Origin: Betaproteobacteria bacterium
GTDB lineage: Bacteria; Pseudomonadota; Gammaproteobacteria; Burkholderiales; Rhodocyclaceae
NCBI GenBank assembly: GCA_016709965.1
Contig: JADJLT010000001.1
Span: forward strand, 1,819,001-1,883,000
DNA length: 64,000 bases
Direction: 5' to 3'
Part shown: positions 34,167-41,523 of the stretch, in pieces
How the letters are laid out: each line of letters starts with the position of its first letter
How positions within the stretch are numbered: position 1 is the first letter of the stretch
Translations under genes and position numbers: made by a program
Notes under the pieces: model-generated
Database searches by the model: none
What the model saw: only the letters and a program-made list of their open reading frames with translations
Told to the model about the DNA's origin: nothing

Positions 34167-35302
34167 TAGCAATCGGCTGGATGGCGCGGAAGTCGCAGCT
34201 ATTCATGCCGATTTGACGGCGGGCGAGGGCATCAACCTCACTCTAGCCAAGCGGCTCCCCGAAAATGCTGTCGTCTGCTTCGAAGGCATCAAAAAATACG
34301 GCCCGTTCGACATTCCGGGTGAAACCGCGCGCGCTTGGTTATCCACCACCGGTAACCCAAACGGGCGCTCCAACGCCGATGTTCTTCACCCGTGGATCAA
34401 CGCCACCGACGTTGTTCGCAACGATTCAGATACTTGGGTTATCGACTTCACCGGACTGTCCGTCAGCGATGCAGCGCTGTACGAAGCGCCATTTCAGTTC
34501 GCGCTTGAAAATGTGCAGCCCGCTCGCGCCCAAGACCGAAACACCAAAACCCGTGAACAATGGTGGCTTTACGAGCGCCCTCGCCTTGAAATGCGCAAAG
34601 CTCTCGCGCCGCTGCCACGTTTCATTGTGACGCCGGTCGTTGCAAAGCACCGTATTTTTGCGTGGCGATCTACGCCTACGTTGGCCATGAACCTACTCGA
34701 TGTCATCGCCCGTTCCGACGACACCACCTTCGGCATCCTGCATTCCCGCTTCCACGAACTCTGGTCGCTAAGCCTCTGCACCTGGCTCGGCGTCGGCAAC
34801 GATCCGCGCTACACCCCGACCACCTGCTTCGAAACCTTCCCCTTCCCGGCCGGCCTGACGCCGCGCGACACCGCCCCCGGCGCCGCTCAGGCCTCGCCCG
34901 CGTGCATGGCCGGCGAGATCGTCGCCGCCAACATTGCCGCGGCCGCCCGCCGCCTCAACGAGCTGCGCGAGAACTGGCTCAACCCGACCGAGTGGGTCGA
35001 TTGGGTGATCACCCCGGAAGAGGAAAAGGCCGGCTTCCCGAAACGCCCGGTGGCCAAACCCGGCTTTGAGGCCGACCTCAAAAAACGCAACCTGACCAAC
35101 CTCTACAACGCCCGCCCGGCCTGGCTCGACCTCGCCCACAAAGCCCTCGACCAAGCGGTCGCCGCCGCCTACGGCTGGACCGACTACACCCCCGACATGC
35201 CCGACGAAGAAATCCTCCGCCGCCTGCTGGCGCTGAATCTGGAACGGGCTGGCGCGACATCCTGATCGTCGCCGGCATACACCGGTCGCCCGGCCATTTG
35301 CC

Positions 35303-36466
35303 TCAGCCCTGCGCCGATTTGAGCGCTGGATGAATGAAGCCTTCGATTTCCAGGGCGTGGATGACGTTGCGCAGCAGGTAGCTGTTGGTGAAGCTGACGG
35401 TGTAGGTTCGGCTCCCTTCGGCGATGGGACGGATCATGTGCTGATTGACCAGCTTGGTAATCAGGTAGGTACGTTGCCGCTGGCTCAGGTCGGGTAGCAC
35501 GGCGTCAACGTCGGCAGCGCGGAAGCTGCCTTTGGCGATGGCCATGCTGAGCACCGCTTCTTCCTGCGCAGTGAATTGCCGGCGCGATTTGCCGTACGCC
35601 AGGGCGGGACGCAGGATTTTTTCCTGCAGATAGCTGTACTGGGTGAGGCGGTCGACCTTCTCAAGCTCGTTCCGGATACCGCCGAGCACGTAGAGACACC
35701 ATTTTTCCAGCCCTTCGTCGGTGCCGGTGTCCGCTTCGGAGAGCATGGCGTAGTAGGCGTTGCGGTCGTTGCAGAATACAGCCGTGGGGTTGAGCACGCG
35801 GCCGCCGGCCTGCACGTTGAAGCCGTACTTGATGAGCATGGCGTAGCTCAACAGACGGACAGTTCGGCCGTTTCCGTTGCCAAACGGGTGTATCCAGCAA
35901 AAGCGATGGTGCACGATAGCCATCTTGAGCAGATCGTATTTTGGCTGGTCATCCCGGTTGATGAAATCGGCGAGTTCCTGCATCAGCATGGGGACCAGGG
36001 CGGCTTCGGGCGGCAGGTGGTCGGCGCCGCCAATTTGTACGTTGCCGGGTCGATATTGCCCAGGCGTGCTGTCGCCTTCACGAATCAGTCCACGCACAGT
36101 CAGTTGGTGCAGTTCGCGGATGAAGGCTTCGGAGATATGGCCGCTCGCCTGGATTGCTTCTTCGACGTAATCCATCGCGCCCTCGATGTTGGTGACCTCC
36201 TGAATTTGGTCGCTGGGCGTGGCGGGCGACTCGATTTTGCTTTCGATGTAATCGGCCAGGGTGGTGTGGTTGCCTTCGATCCGCGCCGAGCCCAGGCTTT
36301 CCAGCATGTGGAAAATGTCTTTTAGCTGATGGAAGACGGCTGCAGGCGTGTCGCCAGCCAATCTCAATTTCCTGAGATGGTCCAGCGCGATGACGATGTC
36401 CGTCAGCGGAGAGTCAAAGCTGGGCGAGACGATGCGGAGTTTTGAATCGACAAAGCGTGGGGGCAT
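35303..36466 (-). CDS. Fic-family protein (AMP-transferase fold) with inhibitory motif
   Basis: 387 residues from ATG 36466; a GTG at 36499 would add 11 residues. The Fic motif HPFGNGNGR (consensus HPFxxGNGR, about residue 200) is complete, so adenylylation activity is expected. An N-terminal inhibitory helix motif SARIEGN ((S/T)xxxE(G/N), about residue 65) is present, as in self-inhibited class II Fic proteins. The C-terminus is a winged-helix-like domain (about 285-385; FTAQEEAVLSMAIAKGSFRAADV). Targets unknown. It faces the restriction gene and shares the accessory patch. Confidence 0.9.
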   Translation of the reverse strand: MPPRFVDSKLRIVSPSFDSPLTDIVIALDHLRKLRLAGDTPAAVFHQLKDIFHMLESLGSARIEGNHTTLADYIESKIESPATPSDQIQEVTNIEGAMDYVEEAIQASGHISEAFIRELHQLTVRGLIREGDSTPGQYRPGNVQIGGADHLPPEAALVPMLMQELADFINRDDQPKYDLLKMAIVHHRFCWIHPFGNGNGRTVRLLSYAMLIKYGFNVQAGGRVLNPTAVFCNDRNAYYAMLSEADTGTDEGLEKWCLYVLGGIRNELEKVDRLTQYSYLQEKILRPALAYGKSRRQFTAQEEAVLSMAIAKGSFRAADVDAVLPDLSQRQRTYLITKLVNQHMIRPIAEGSRTYTVSFTNSYLLRNVIHALEIEGFIHPALKSAQG

Positions 36467-36775
36467 GTAATTACAAAACCTGCTGATAGACAAGTACACA
36501 TTTTGTGTAGTTTACCCATGAATTGCAAAGATTTTTTCTATATGAAACTAAACGATTATTACAAAAACAATATTGAGGCGGCTACAAATCGGATGTCTGT
36601 TAAAGACAAGCTTTAGGTGCCGGCAGGGTAGCCAATGTGGTCAGTGCCGGGTTGTTGCGAACAGTCGCTAATTCTTTTTTGTTATATTTTTGTGATAATC
36701 AATTCTTTCCAAGAATAACCAAGCAATCCTAGGCTCCAGTCATCGCACAATCATTTCAAATGACTGGAGTTTCAA
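36467..36775. other. 309-base AT-rich intergenic region between fic and sbp
   Basis: No gene seen. AT-rich tract 36525-36590 and 36670-36720 contrasts with the GC-rich flanks. It holds a small inverted repeat TACACA-TTT-TGTGTA (36495-36509) next to the GTG alternative start of fic, and the sbp leader hairpin (36734-36769). Promoters for both divergent genes must lie here; no convincing -35/-10 pair stands out. Confidence 0.5.
36734..36769 (+). promoter_or_regulatory. Inverted repeat over the sbp ribosome-binding site
   Basis: CTCCAGTCAT (36734-36743) and ATGACTGGAG (36760-36769) are perfect 10-base arms with a 16-base loop. The second arm holds the GGAG site six bases before ATG 36776. It could sequester the site in the mRNA or serve as a regulator-binding palindrome for sulfur control. 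Confidence 0.6.
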
Positions 36776-37771
36776 ATGTTCAAATTTGCCCTTTTTTTCG
36801 GGTTGACCGTAGCACTCGGCATTAGCGGTGCCGCCGCCCAGACTTCGCTGCTCAACGTGTCCTATGACCCGACGCGCGAGCTTTACAAGGATTACAACGC
36901 GGCTTTTGCCAAGCACTGGCGGGCCAAGACCGGGCAGGTGATCAATTTCCGCCAGTCGCACGCCGGTTCTGGCAAGCAGGCGATGGCTGTGCGCGACGGG
37001 CTGGAGGCCGATGTGGTGACACTGGCGCTGGCTTACGACATCGACGCGCTGGTCGAGCGCAAGTTGATTCCTGCTGATTGGCAGAAGCGCTTCCCGAATA
37101 ATTCCTCGCCTTACACCTCGACCATCGCCTTTCTGGTGCGCAAAGGCAATCCGAAGAACATCCATGATTGGGGCGATCTAGCCAAGCCAGGCATTGGCGT
37201 GATTACGCCTAACCCGAAGACGTCCGGCGGGGCGCGCTGGAATTATCTGGCGGCCTGGGCCTGGGCGCTGAAACAGCCGGGCGGCAACGAACAGAAGGCA
37301 AAGGAACTGGTGACGGCGATTTTCAGGAACGTCCCGGTGCTCGATTCCGGCGCGCGCGGGTCGACGACGACCTTCGTCGAACGCGGCCTGGGCGATGTGC
37401 TGATTGCCTGGGAAAACGAGGCGCAACTGGCGGTCAATGAGATCGGCAAGGACAAGTTCGAGATCGTCGCCCCCAGCCTGTCCATCCTCGCCGAGCCGCC
37501 GGTGGCGGTCGTCGACAAGGTGGTCGAGAAGCGTGGCACGCGGCTGACGGCGCAGGCTTACCTCGATTACCTGTATTCGGAAGAGGGGCAGAGCATTGCC
37601 GCCAAACACTATTACCGGCCGCGTGATGCCAAGGTAGCGGCGAAATACGCGGGGCAGTTCCCGAAGATCAAACTGGTAACGATCGACGACACCTTTGGCG
37701 GCTGGCAGAAGGCGCAGAAGACACACTTCGCCGATGGCGGCACCTTTGACCAGATTTACCTGAAGAAATAG
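36776..37771 (+). CDS. sbp: Sulfate-binding periplasmic protein
   Basis: 331 residues. Family motifs include LLNVSYDPTRELYKDYNAAFAKHW, SHAGSGKQAMAVRDGLEADVVTLALA and TPNPKTSGGARWNYLAAWA. It binds sulfate (or thiosulfate) for the CysTWA importer, which is not in view. The signal peptide MFKFALFFGLTVALGISGAAAQ is split here as MFKFALFFGLTVAL + GISGAAA: its hydrophobic core FFGLTVAL is encoded by a copy of the dispersed repeat. A cysteine synthase gene lies close downstream, so the cluster serves sulfur uptake and assimilation. Confidence 0.94.
   Translation: MFKFALFFGLTVALGISGAAAQTSLLNVSYDPTRELYKDYNAAFAKHWRAKTGQVINFRQSHAGSGKQAMAVRDGLEADVVTLALAYDIDALVERKLIPADWQKRFPNNSSPYTSTIAFLVRKGNPKNIHDWGDLAKPGIGVITPNPKTSGGARWNYLAAWAWALKQPGGNEQKAKELVTAIFRNVPVLDSGARGSTTTFVERGLGDVLIAWENEAQLAVNEIGKDKFEIVAPSLSILAEPPVAVVDKVVEKRGTRLTAQAYLDYLYSEEGQSIAAKHYYRPRDAKVAAKYAGQFPKIKLVTIDDTFGGWQKAQKTHFADGGTFDQIYLKK
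36792..36809 (+). repeat. Dispersed repeat, copy 9 (forms the sbp signal peptide core)
   Basis: TTTTTTTCGGGTTGACCG then TAGCACTCGG; CGGG variant of the core with a 7-base T tract and TTTGCC upstream. Translated FFGLTVALG, the hydrophobic core of the Sbp signal. Confidence 0.88.
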
Positions 37772-37780
37772 GAGACCAGC

Positions 37781-38596
37781 ATGCCGCTCACCGATCTGAT
37801 CCGCTATTTCAACGTTGCCGACCACACTGAAGACAGCTCGCTCTATCAGGATGGCAAGCGCGCGGCGGCGTGGCACCTCGGGCTGCGGCTGGGGTCGCTC
37901 TTTCAGCCAATTGTCGATCTTCGCGATCAGCGTGTGGTCGGCCATCAGGCCATCCTGCACGCCCGACGCGAGGATGGCACGGTGGTCAGCCCGGCCGAGG
38001 CTTACGCGCTTTGCGAAACGCCAGAGTCGGTCGTGTATTTCGACCGCTTGTGCCGCACCCTGCATGCGCTGAATTTTTTGGCCCAGCAGCAACATACCGG
38101 CGGCTACTTGCAGCTTTCGGTGCATCCGCGCCATTTGCTGGCAGTTCAGAACCAGCACGGGCTGGTTTATGAAGCGATTTTGAAGCGTTGCGGGCTGGGG
38201 CCCGAAGACATCGTGCTGCAAATCGATACCGCGTGGTGCGGTCATACCCGTCAGCTACCCGACGCCCTGCACAATTATCGCCAGCGCGGGTATCGGCTGG
38301 CCTTGCGCGACCCGAGCGCCGGACTGGCCATCGAGGATTTGCTTGATCTCGAACCGGACATCCTACAACTGCCGGCCGGAGAGGAGATCCAGCGCATCGA
38401 GGCGGCTCATCACGCCGGCATCGTGATCGAGCGCAGCGGCATCGAGACCGGGCAGGATCTTGCGCTGGCCGGCATTGCGGCCATCGATCTCGGCCGGGGT
38501 AGTCTGTTCGGCGAGCCGGCGACTGATTGCCGCCCAGCCCACGACAAGCGCAGAGTCGCCTACAATTACCGTTCTTCATCCGGAGCCTTCCCATGA
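37781..38596 (+). CDS. Degenerate EAL-domain protein (probably inactive)
   Basis: 271 residues with an EAL fold: LGSLFQPIVDLRDQRVVGHQAIL, LQLSVHPRHLL, DIVLQIDTAW, YRLALRDPSAGLAIEDLLDLEPD, IERSGIETGQDLALAGIAAIDLGRGSLFGEP in parts. The catalytic residues are lost: EAL is HQA, the NxS asparagine is absent, ELTE is QIDT, and DDFGTG is RDPSAG. It therefore should not cleave c-di-GMP but may bind a partner or nucleotide. It sits 9 bases after sbp and overlaps cysK by ATGA, so it is co-expressed with sulfur genes. Confidence 0.75.
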   Translation: MPLTDLIRYFNVADHTEDSSLYQDGKRAAAWHLGLRLGSLFQPIVDLRDQRVVGHQAILHARREDGTVVSPAEAYALCETPESVVYFDRLCRTLHALNFLAQQQHTGGYLQLSVHPRHLLAVQNQHGLVYEAILKRCGLGPEDIVLQIDTAWCGHTRQLPDALHNYRQRGYRLALRDPSAGLAIEDLLDLEPDILQLPAGEEIQRIEAAHHAGIVIERSGIETGQDLALAGIAAIDLGRGSLFGEPATDCRPAHDKRRVAYNYRSSSGAFP

Positions 38597-39525
38597 AAAT
38601 CGCCAACGATGTCACCGGGCTGGTCGGCAATACGCCACTGGTTCGTCTCAACCGCGTCACGGCTGGCTGCAACGCCACCGTTGCCGCCAAGCTGGAATTT
38701 TTCAACCCCGGTAGCAGCGTCAAGGACCGGATCGCCGTCGCCATGCTCGATGCGGCACTTGCCGCCGGCAAGATCGGCCCGGATACCGTCGTGCTGGAGC
38801 CGACCTCGGGTAACACCGGCATCGGCCTGGCCATGGTCTGTGCGGCGCGTGGGGTCAAATGCGCTTTTACGATGCCGGAAACGATGAGCCGCGAGCGCAA
38901 GCTGCTGCTCAAGGCCTACGGGGCCGAGCTGATCCTGACGCCGGGGCCGGAAGGCATGACCGGCGCGATCAACAAGGCGAAAGCGCTGGCCGAGGCCGAT
39001 GCGCGCTATTTCATTCCGCAGCAGTTTGAAAACCCGGCCAATCCGGCCGTTCACCGCGTGACCACCGCCGAGGAAATCTGGCGTGATACCGATGGCCAGG
39101 TCGACATCGTGGTCGCCGGCGTCGGCACGGGCGGTACGGTGACTGGCGTTGGCGAGGCATTGAAGGCAAAAAATCCGCAAATCCGGATCGTCGCGGTGGA
39201 GCCTGATGCCTCACCGGTGCTTTCCGGCGGCCAGAAAGGCCCGCACCCAATCCAGGGCATCGGCGCCGGCTTTGTCCCGGCCGTGCTGAATACCGTCATC
39301 TACGACGAGGTGATCCGCGTCACGAATGGCGATGCGCTAACCATGGCACGCCGCATGGCGACGGAAGAAGGGCTGCTCGTCGGCATTTCTTCCGGCGCCG
39401 CCACCTGGGCTGCGCTGGAAATTGCCAATCGCCCGGAAAACGCCGGCAAGCTGGTGGTGGTCATCATCCCGTCCTGCGGCGAGCGTTATTTGTCGACGGT
39501 GCTGTTCGAGCATCTGGCGGTTTGA
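38593..39525 (+). CDS. cysK: Cysteine synthase A
   Basis: 310 residues from ATG 38593 (MKIANDVTGLVGNTPLVRL). PLP-binding lysine is in GSSVKDRIAVAML (about residue 43), with substrate loop PTSGNTGIGLAM and phosphate loop GVGTGGTVTGVG. It makes cysteine from O-acetylserine and sulfide. C-terminal VVIIPSCGERYLSTVLFE is typical. Overlaps the preceding EAL gene and is followed eight bases later by a C-S lyase. Confidence 0.95.
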   Translation: MKIANDVTGLVGNTPLVRLNRVTAGCNATVAAKLEFFNPGSSVKDRIAVAMLDAALAAGKIGPDTVVLEPTSGNTGIGLAMVCAARGVKCAFTMPETMSRERKLLLKAYGAELILTPGPEGMTGAINKAKALAEADARYFIPQQFENPANPAVHRVTTAEEIWRDTDGQVDIVVAGVGTGGTVTGVGEALKAKNPQIRIVAVEPDASPVLSGGQKGPHPIQGIGAGFVPAVLNTVIYDEVIRVTNGDALTMARRMATEEGLLVGISSGAATWAALEIANRPENAGKLVVVIIPSCGERYLSTVLFEHLAV

Positions 39526-39532
39526 ACCGGGT

Positions 39533-40663
39533 TTGAACACTTTCGACACGCCCATCGACCGGCGCGGCTCCGACTCGATCAAATGGAGCAAGTACGCCGG
39601 TCGCGACATTCTGCCGCTGTGGGTGGCGGACATGGATTTTGCCGCGCCACCGGCCGTGCTGGCGGCGCTGCACCGGCGCATCGAGCATGGCGTCTTTGGT
39701 TATGGCGGGCCGTGGCCTTCGCTGGTTGAGTCAGTACTTACTCACCTTGAAACGGAATACAGCTGGCAAATCGAGCCGGAATGGATTGTCTGGCTGCCGG
39801 GGCTGGTCACCGGCCTGAACGTGGCTTGTCGGGCGGTCGACGGCGAGGTTTTGACGGCGACCCCGATCTATCCGCCTTTTCTATCCGCGCCGCATTTTTC
39901 CGGCCGCAAGCTGAACCGGGCCGAGCTGGCCTGCACCGACGATAGCTGGCATTTTGATCAAAATGCCCTGAAAGCGGCGTTGACCGCAGACACCCGGCTT
40001 TTCCTGCTCTGCCACCCGCACAACCCGGTCGGCCGTTGCTGGAGCCGTGAAGAGCTGCTCGATCTGGCGGCACTGGCCGAGGAAAACGACCTGATCGTCT
40101 GCTCCGACGAAATCCATTGCGGCCTAATCCTTGACGCCGACAAGCGCCACATCCCGTTCGCCAGCCTGTCGCCGGCAGCGGCCAAGCGCTGCATCACGCT
40201 GATGGCGCCGTCGAAGACCTTCAACATTCCCGGCCTTGGCTGCGCTTTCGCGGTGATTTCCGACGCCAAGCTGCGCCACCGCTTCGAGCGCGCCATGCAC
40301 GGCATCGTGCCGCACGTGAATGTGCTCGGGCTGGCTGCCGGTGAAGCGGCCTACCGCGACAGCGGCGACTGGCATCGTGAATTGATCGAAACCCTGCGCA
40401 CCAATCGCGATTTGGTCTTTGCTGCGGTCAACCGGGAAAAAGGGGCAAAAATGAAATATGTCGAGGCCACCTATCTGGCCTGGATCGATGTCCGCGAACT
40501 GGGGCTGGCCAACCCCGCCGCCCATTTTGAAGCCCATGGCCTCGGCCTGTCCGATGGTGCCGATTTCGGTGCCCCCGGCTGGCTGCGTCTGAATTTCGGC
40601 TGCCCGCGCAGCACGCTGGAAGAAGCACTGAAACGCTTCAGCAACGCCTGTCAGGCCGCATGA
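39533..40663 (+). CDS. MalY/PatB-family C-S lyase (PLP aminotransferase fold)
   Basis: 376 residues with a TTG start at 39533 (LNTFDTPIDRRGSDSIKW), where homology begins; no ATG is available. Fold-type I motifs: LPLWVADMDFAAP, GVFGYGGPWPSL, LCHPHNPVGRCWSREEL, CSDEIHCGLI, and PLP lysine in APSKTFNIPGLGCAF (about residue 223). The family cleaves cystathionine or cysteine C-S bonds; some members are regulators. Near residue 300, VNREKGAKM is encoded by a copy of the repeat. Coupled to a small membrane protein downstream. Confidence 0.88.
   Translation: MNTFDTPIDRRGSDSIKWSKYAGRDILPLWVADMDFAAPPAVLAALHRRIEHGVFGYGGPWPSLVESVLTHLETEYSWQIEPEWIVWLPGLVTGLNVACRAVDGEVLTATPIYPPFLSAPHFSGRKLNRAELACTDDSWHFDQNALKAALTADTRLFLLCHPHNPVGRCWSREELLDLAALAEENDLIVCSDEIHCGLILDADKRHIPFASLSPAAAKRCITLMAPSKTFNIPGLGCAFAVISDAKLRHRFERAMHGIVPHVNVLGLAAGEAAYRDSGDWHRELIETLRTNRDLVFAAVNREKGAKMKYVEATYLAWIDVRELGLANPAAHFEAHGLGLSDGADFGAPGWLRLNFGCPRSTLEEALKRFSNACQAA
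40425..40451 (-). repeat. Dispersed repeat, copy 10 (inside C-S lyase gene, antisense)
   Basis: Plus strand CGGTCAACCGGGAAAAA followed by GGGGCAAAAATG; exact 11-base core and both AT tracts, with one extra G. Translated VNREKGAKM. Confidence 0.87.
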
Positions 40664-40947
40664 GCCCCTATCTTTTAAGTATTTATTTTCTGTTTGTCGC
40701 AACCCTGAGCCAAACGCTGGCCGGTGTGCTCGCGCTCCAGTCGTGGGGGCTGCCTGACCAGTCCAAACACCGCCGTCGCATGTGGCTGGCCTTCAGCCTG
40801 GGTGCCGGGGTTCTTGCACTGCATCACGGCTACACCCTCAGCCTCGCGGCGCAAACCGGGCTTTACGATTTTCGTCAGGCGGCGCTGGCCATGCTGGCCG
40901 GGCTGCTGAACACTTACGCCATCGTCCTGCTCAGGCGTCCAGCCTGA
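40660..40947 (+). CDS. Small membrane protein of unknown function
   Basis: 95 residues with three hydrophobic segments (LLSIYFLFVATLSQTLAGVLAL; WLAFSLGAGVLALHHGYTLSLAA; AALAMLAGLLNTYAIVLL). It starts in an ATGA overlap with the C-S lyase stop, so it is probably translated with it. Its last 17 bases overlap the facing cyclo-ligase gene. No family recognised. A transporter-like or accessory role is open. Confidence 0.65.
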   Translation: MSPYLLSIYFLFVATLSQTLAGVLALQSWGLPDQSKHRRRMWLAFSLGAGVLALHHGYTLSLAAQTGLYDFRQAALAMLAGLLNTYAIVLLRRPA

Positions 40948-41509
40948 ACGCCCCGGCCTCGGTCACGATCCAGTCCAGCCGCTGATCGTGGCTTTCGGGC
41001 CGAATGCTGGGCAGCCGATTGACTTCAAAACCTACGCCCACCGCCAGCGGACGCGGCGAAAGCGCCGCCAGCGTGCGGTCGAAATAACCGCCACCATAGC
41101 CCAGCCGATAGCCGGCAGCATCAAAACCATTGAGCGGCAGCAAAATCAGGTCGGGTTGGATGAAATCACCCGAAATGGGCGTCGGTATTCCGTAACGATC
41201 CGGCGCCAGCTTTGTGTCCGGCGTCCACAGCCGAAACGCGAGCGGCGCGGCCTCGGCGACGACAACCGGCAATGCTGCCCGCGCGCCGAGCGCTTCCCAA
41301 TGCGCCACCACCGCCCGCACATCCGGCTCGTGCTTGATTGGCCAGCAAAAAGCGACCACCTGAGGCGCAGGCAGGGCGGTCAGCAAATGTCCGACAATAC
41401 CCGCCGACAGGCCGGCGTGCGCCTCGTCGCCCAGCGCCGCCCGCTTCGCCACCATCTCGCGGCGCAATGTGCGGCGCCATGCCGTGTTATCCTCATCGGG
41501 TTCAACCAT
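40931..41509 (-). CDS. 5-formyltetrahydrofolate cyclo-ligase
   Basis: 192 residues. RRTLRREMVAKRAALGD is the N-terminal basic ATP site, and LGYGGGYFDRTLA (about residue 145) is the family signature. It converts 5-formyl-THF to methenyl-THF with ATP. It is often next to 6S RNA in other proteobacteria, but only 14 bases separate it from the divergent slt, so no room for 6S RNA. Ends overlap with a small membrane gene. Confidence 0.92.
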   Translation of the reverse strand: MVEPDEDNTAWRRTLRREMVAKRAALGDEAHAGLSAGIVGHLLTALPAPQVVAFCWPIKHEPDVRAVVAHWEALGARAALPVVVAEAAPLAFRLWTPDTKLAPDRYGIPTPISGDFIQPDLILLPLNGFDAAGYRLGYGGGYFDRTLAALSPRPLAVGVGFEVNRLPSIRPESHDQRLDWIVTEAGAFRLDA

Positions 41510-41523
41510 GGCAATAATCTAGC

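Larger units (their letters stand above)
32264..35265 (+). pseudogene. MmeI-like (type IIL) restriction-methyltransferase, frameshifted
   Basis: Two overlapping frames make one protein of about 1000 residues. The first (from ATG 32264) begins MTPEAFIAYWKNNTTTERAG, with a nuclease D...ExK motif (GWADVWK and WENKKPG, residues about 55-72). At about 33250 the family sequence jumps to the -1 frame (RQIAELAPKFGMVKG): one base, probably a C, is missing. The second frame has methyltransferase motif I LDPACGSGNFLY (33388), motif IV NPPFLGG (33829), target-recognition and C-terminal parts ending ERAGATS. Bifunctional type IIL enzymes cut and methylate one strand. Either a true inactivation, phase variation or a sequencing error. 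Two inserted repeats lie within it. Confidence 0.85.

Noticed and set aside
39975..39995. GCGTTGACCGCAGA in the C-S lyase gene
   Set aside because: Lacks the T tract and CCGG; a plain LTAD codon run.
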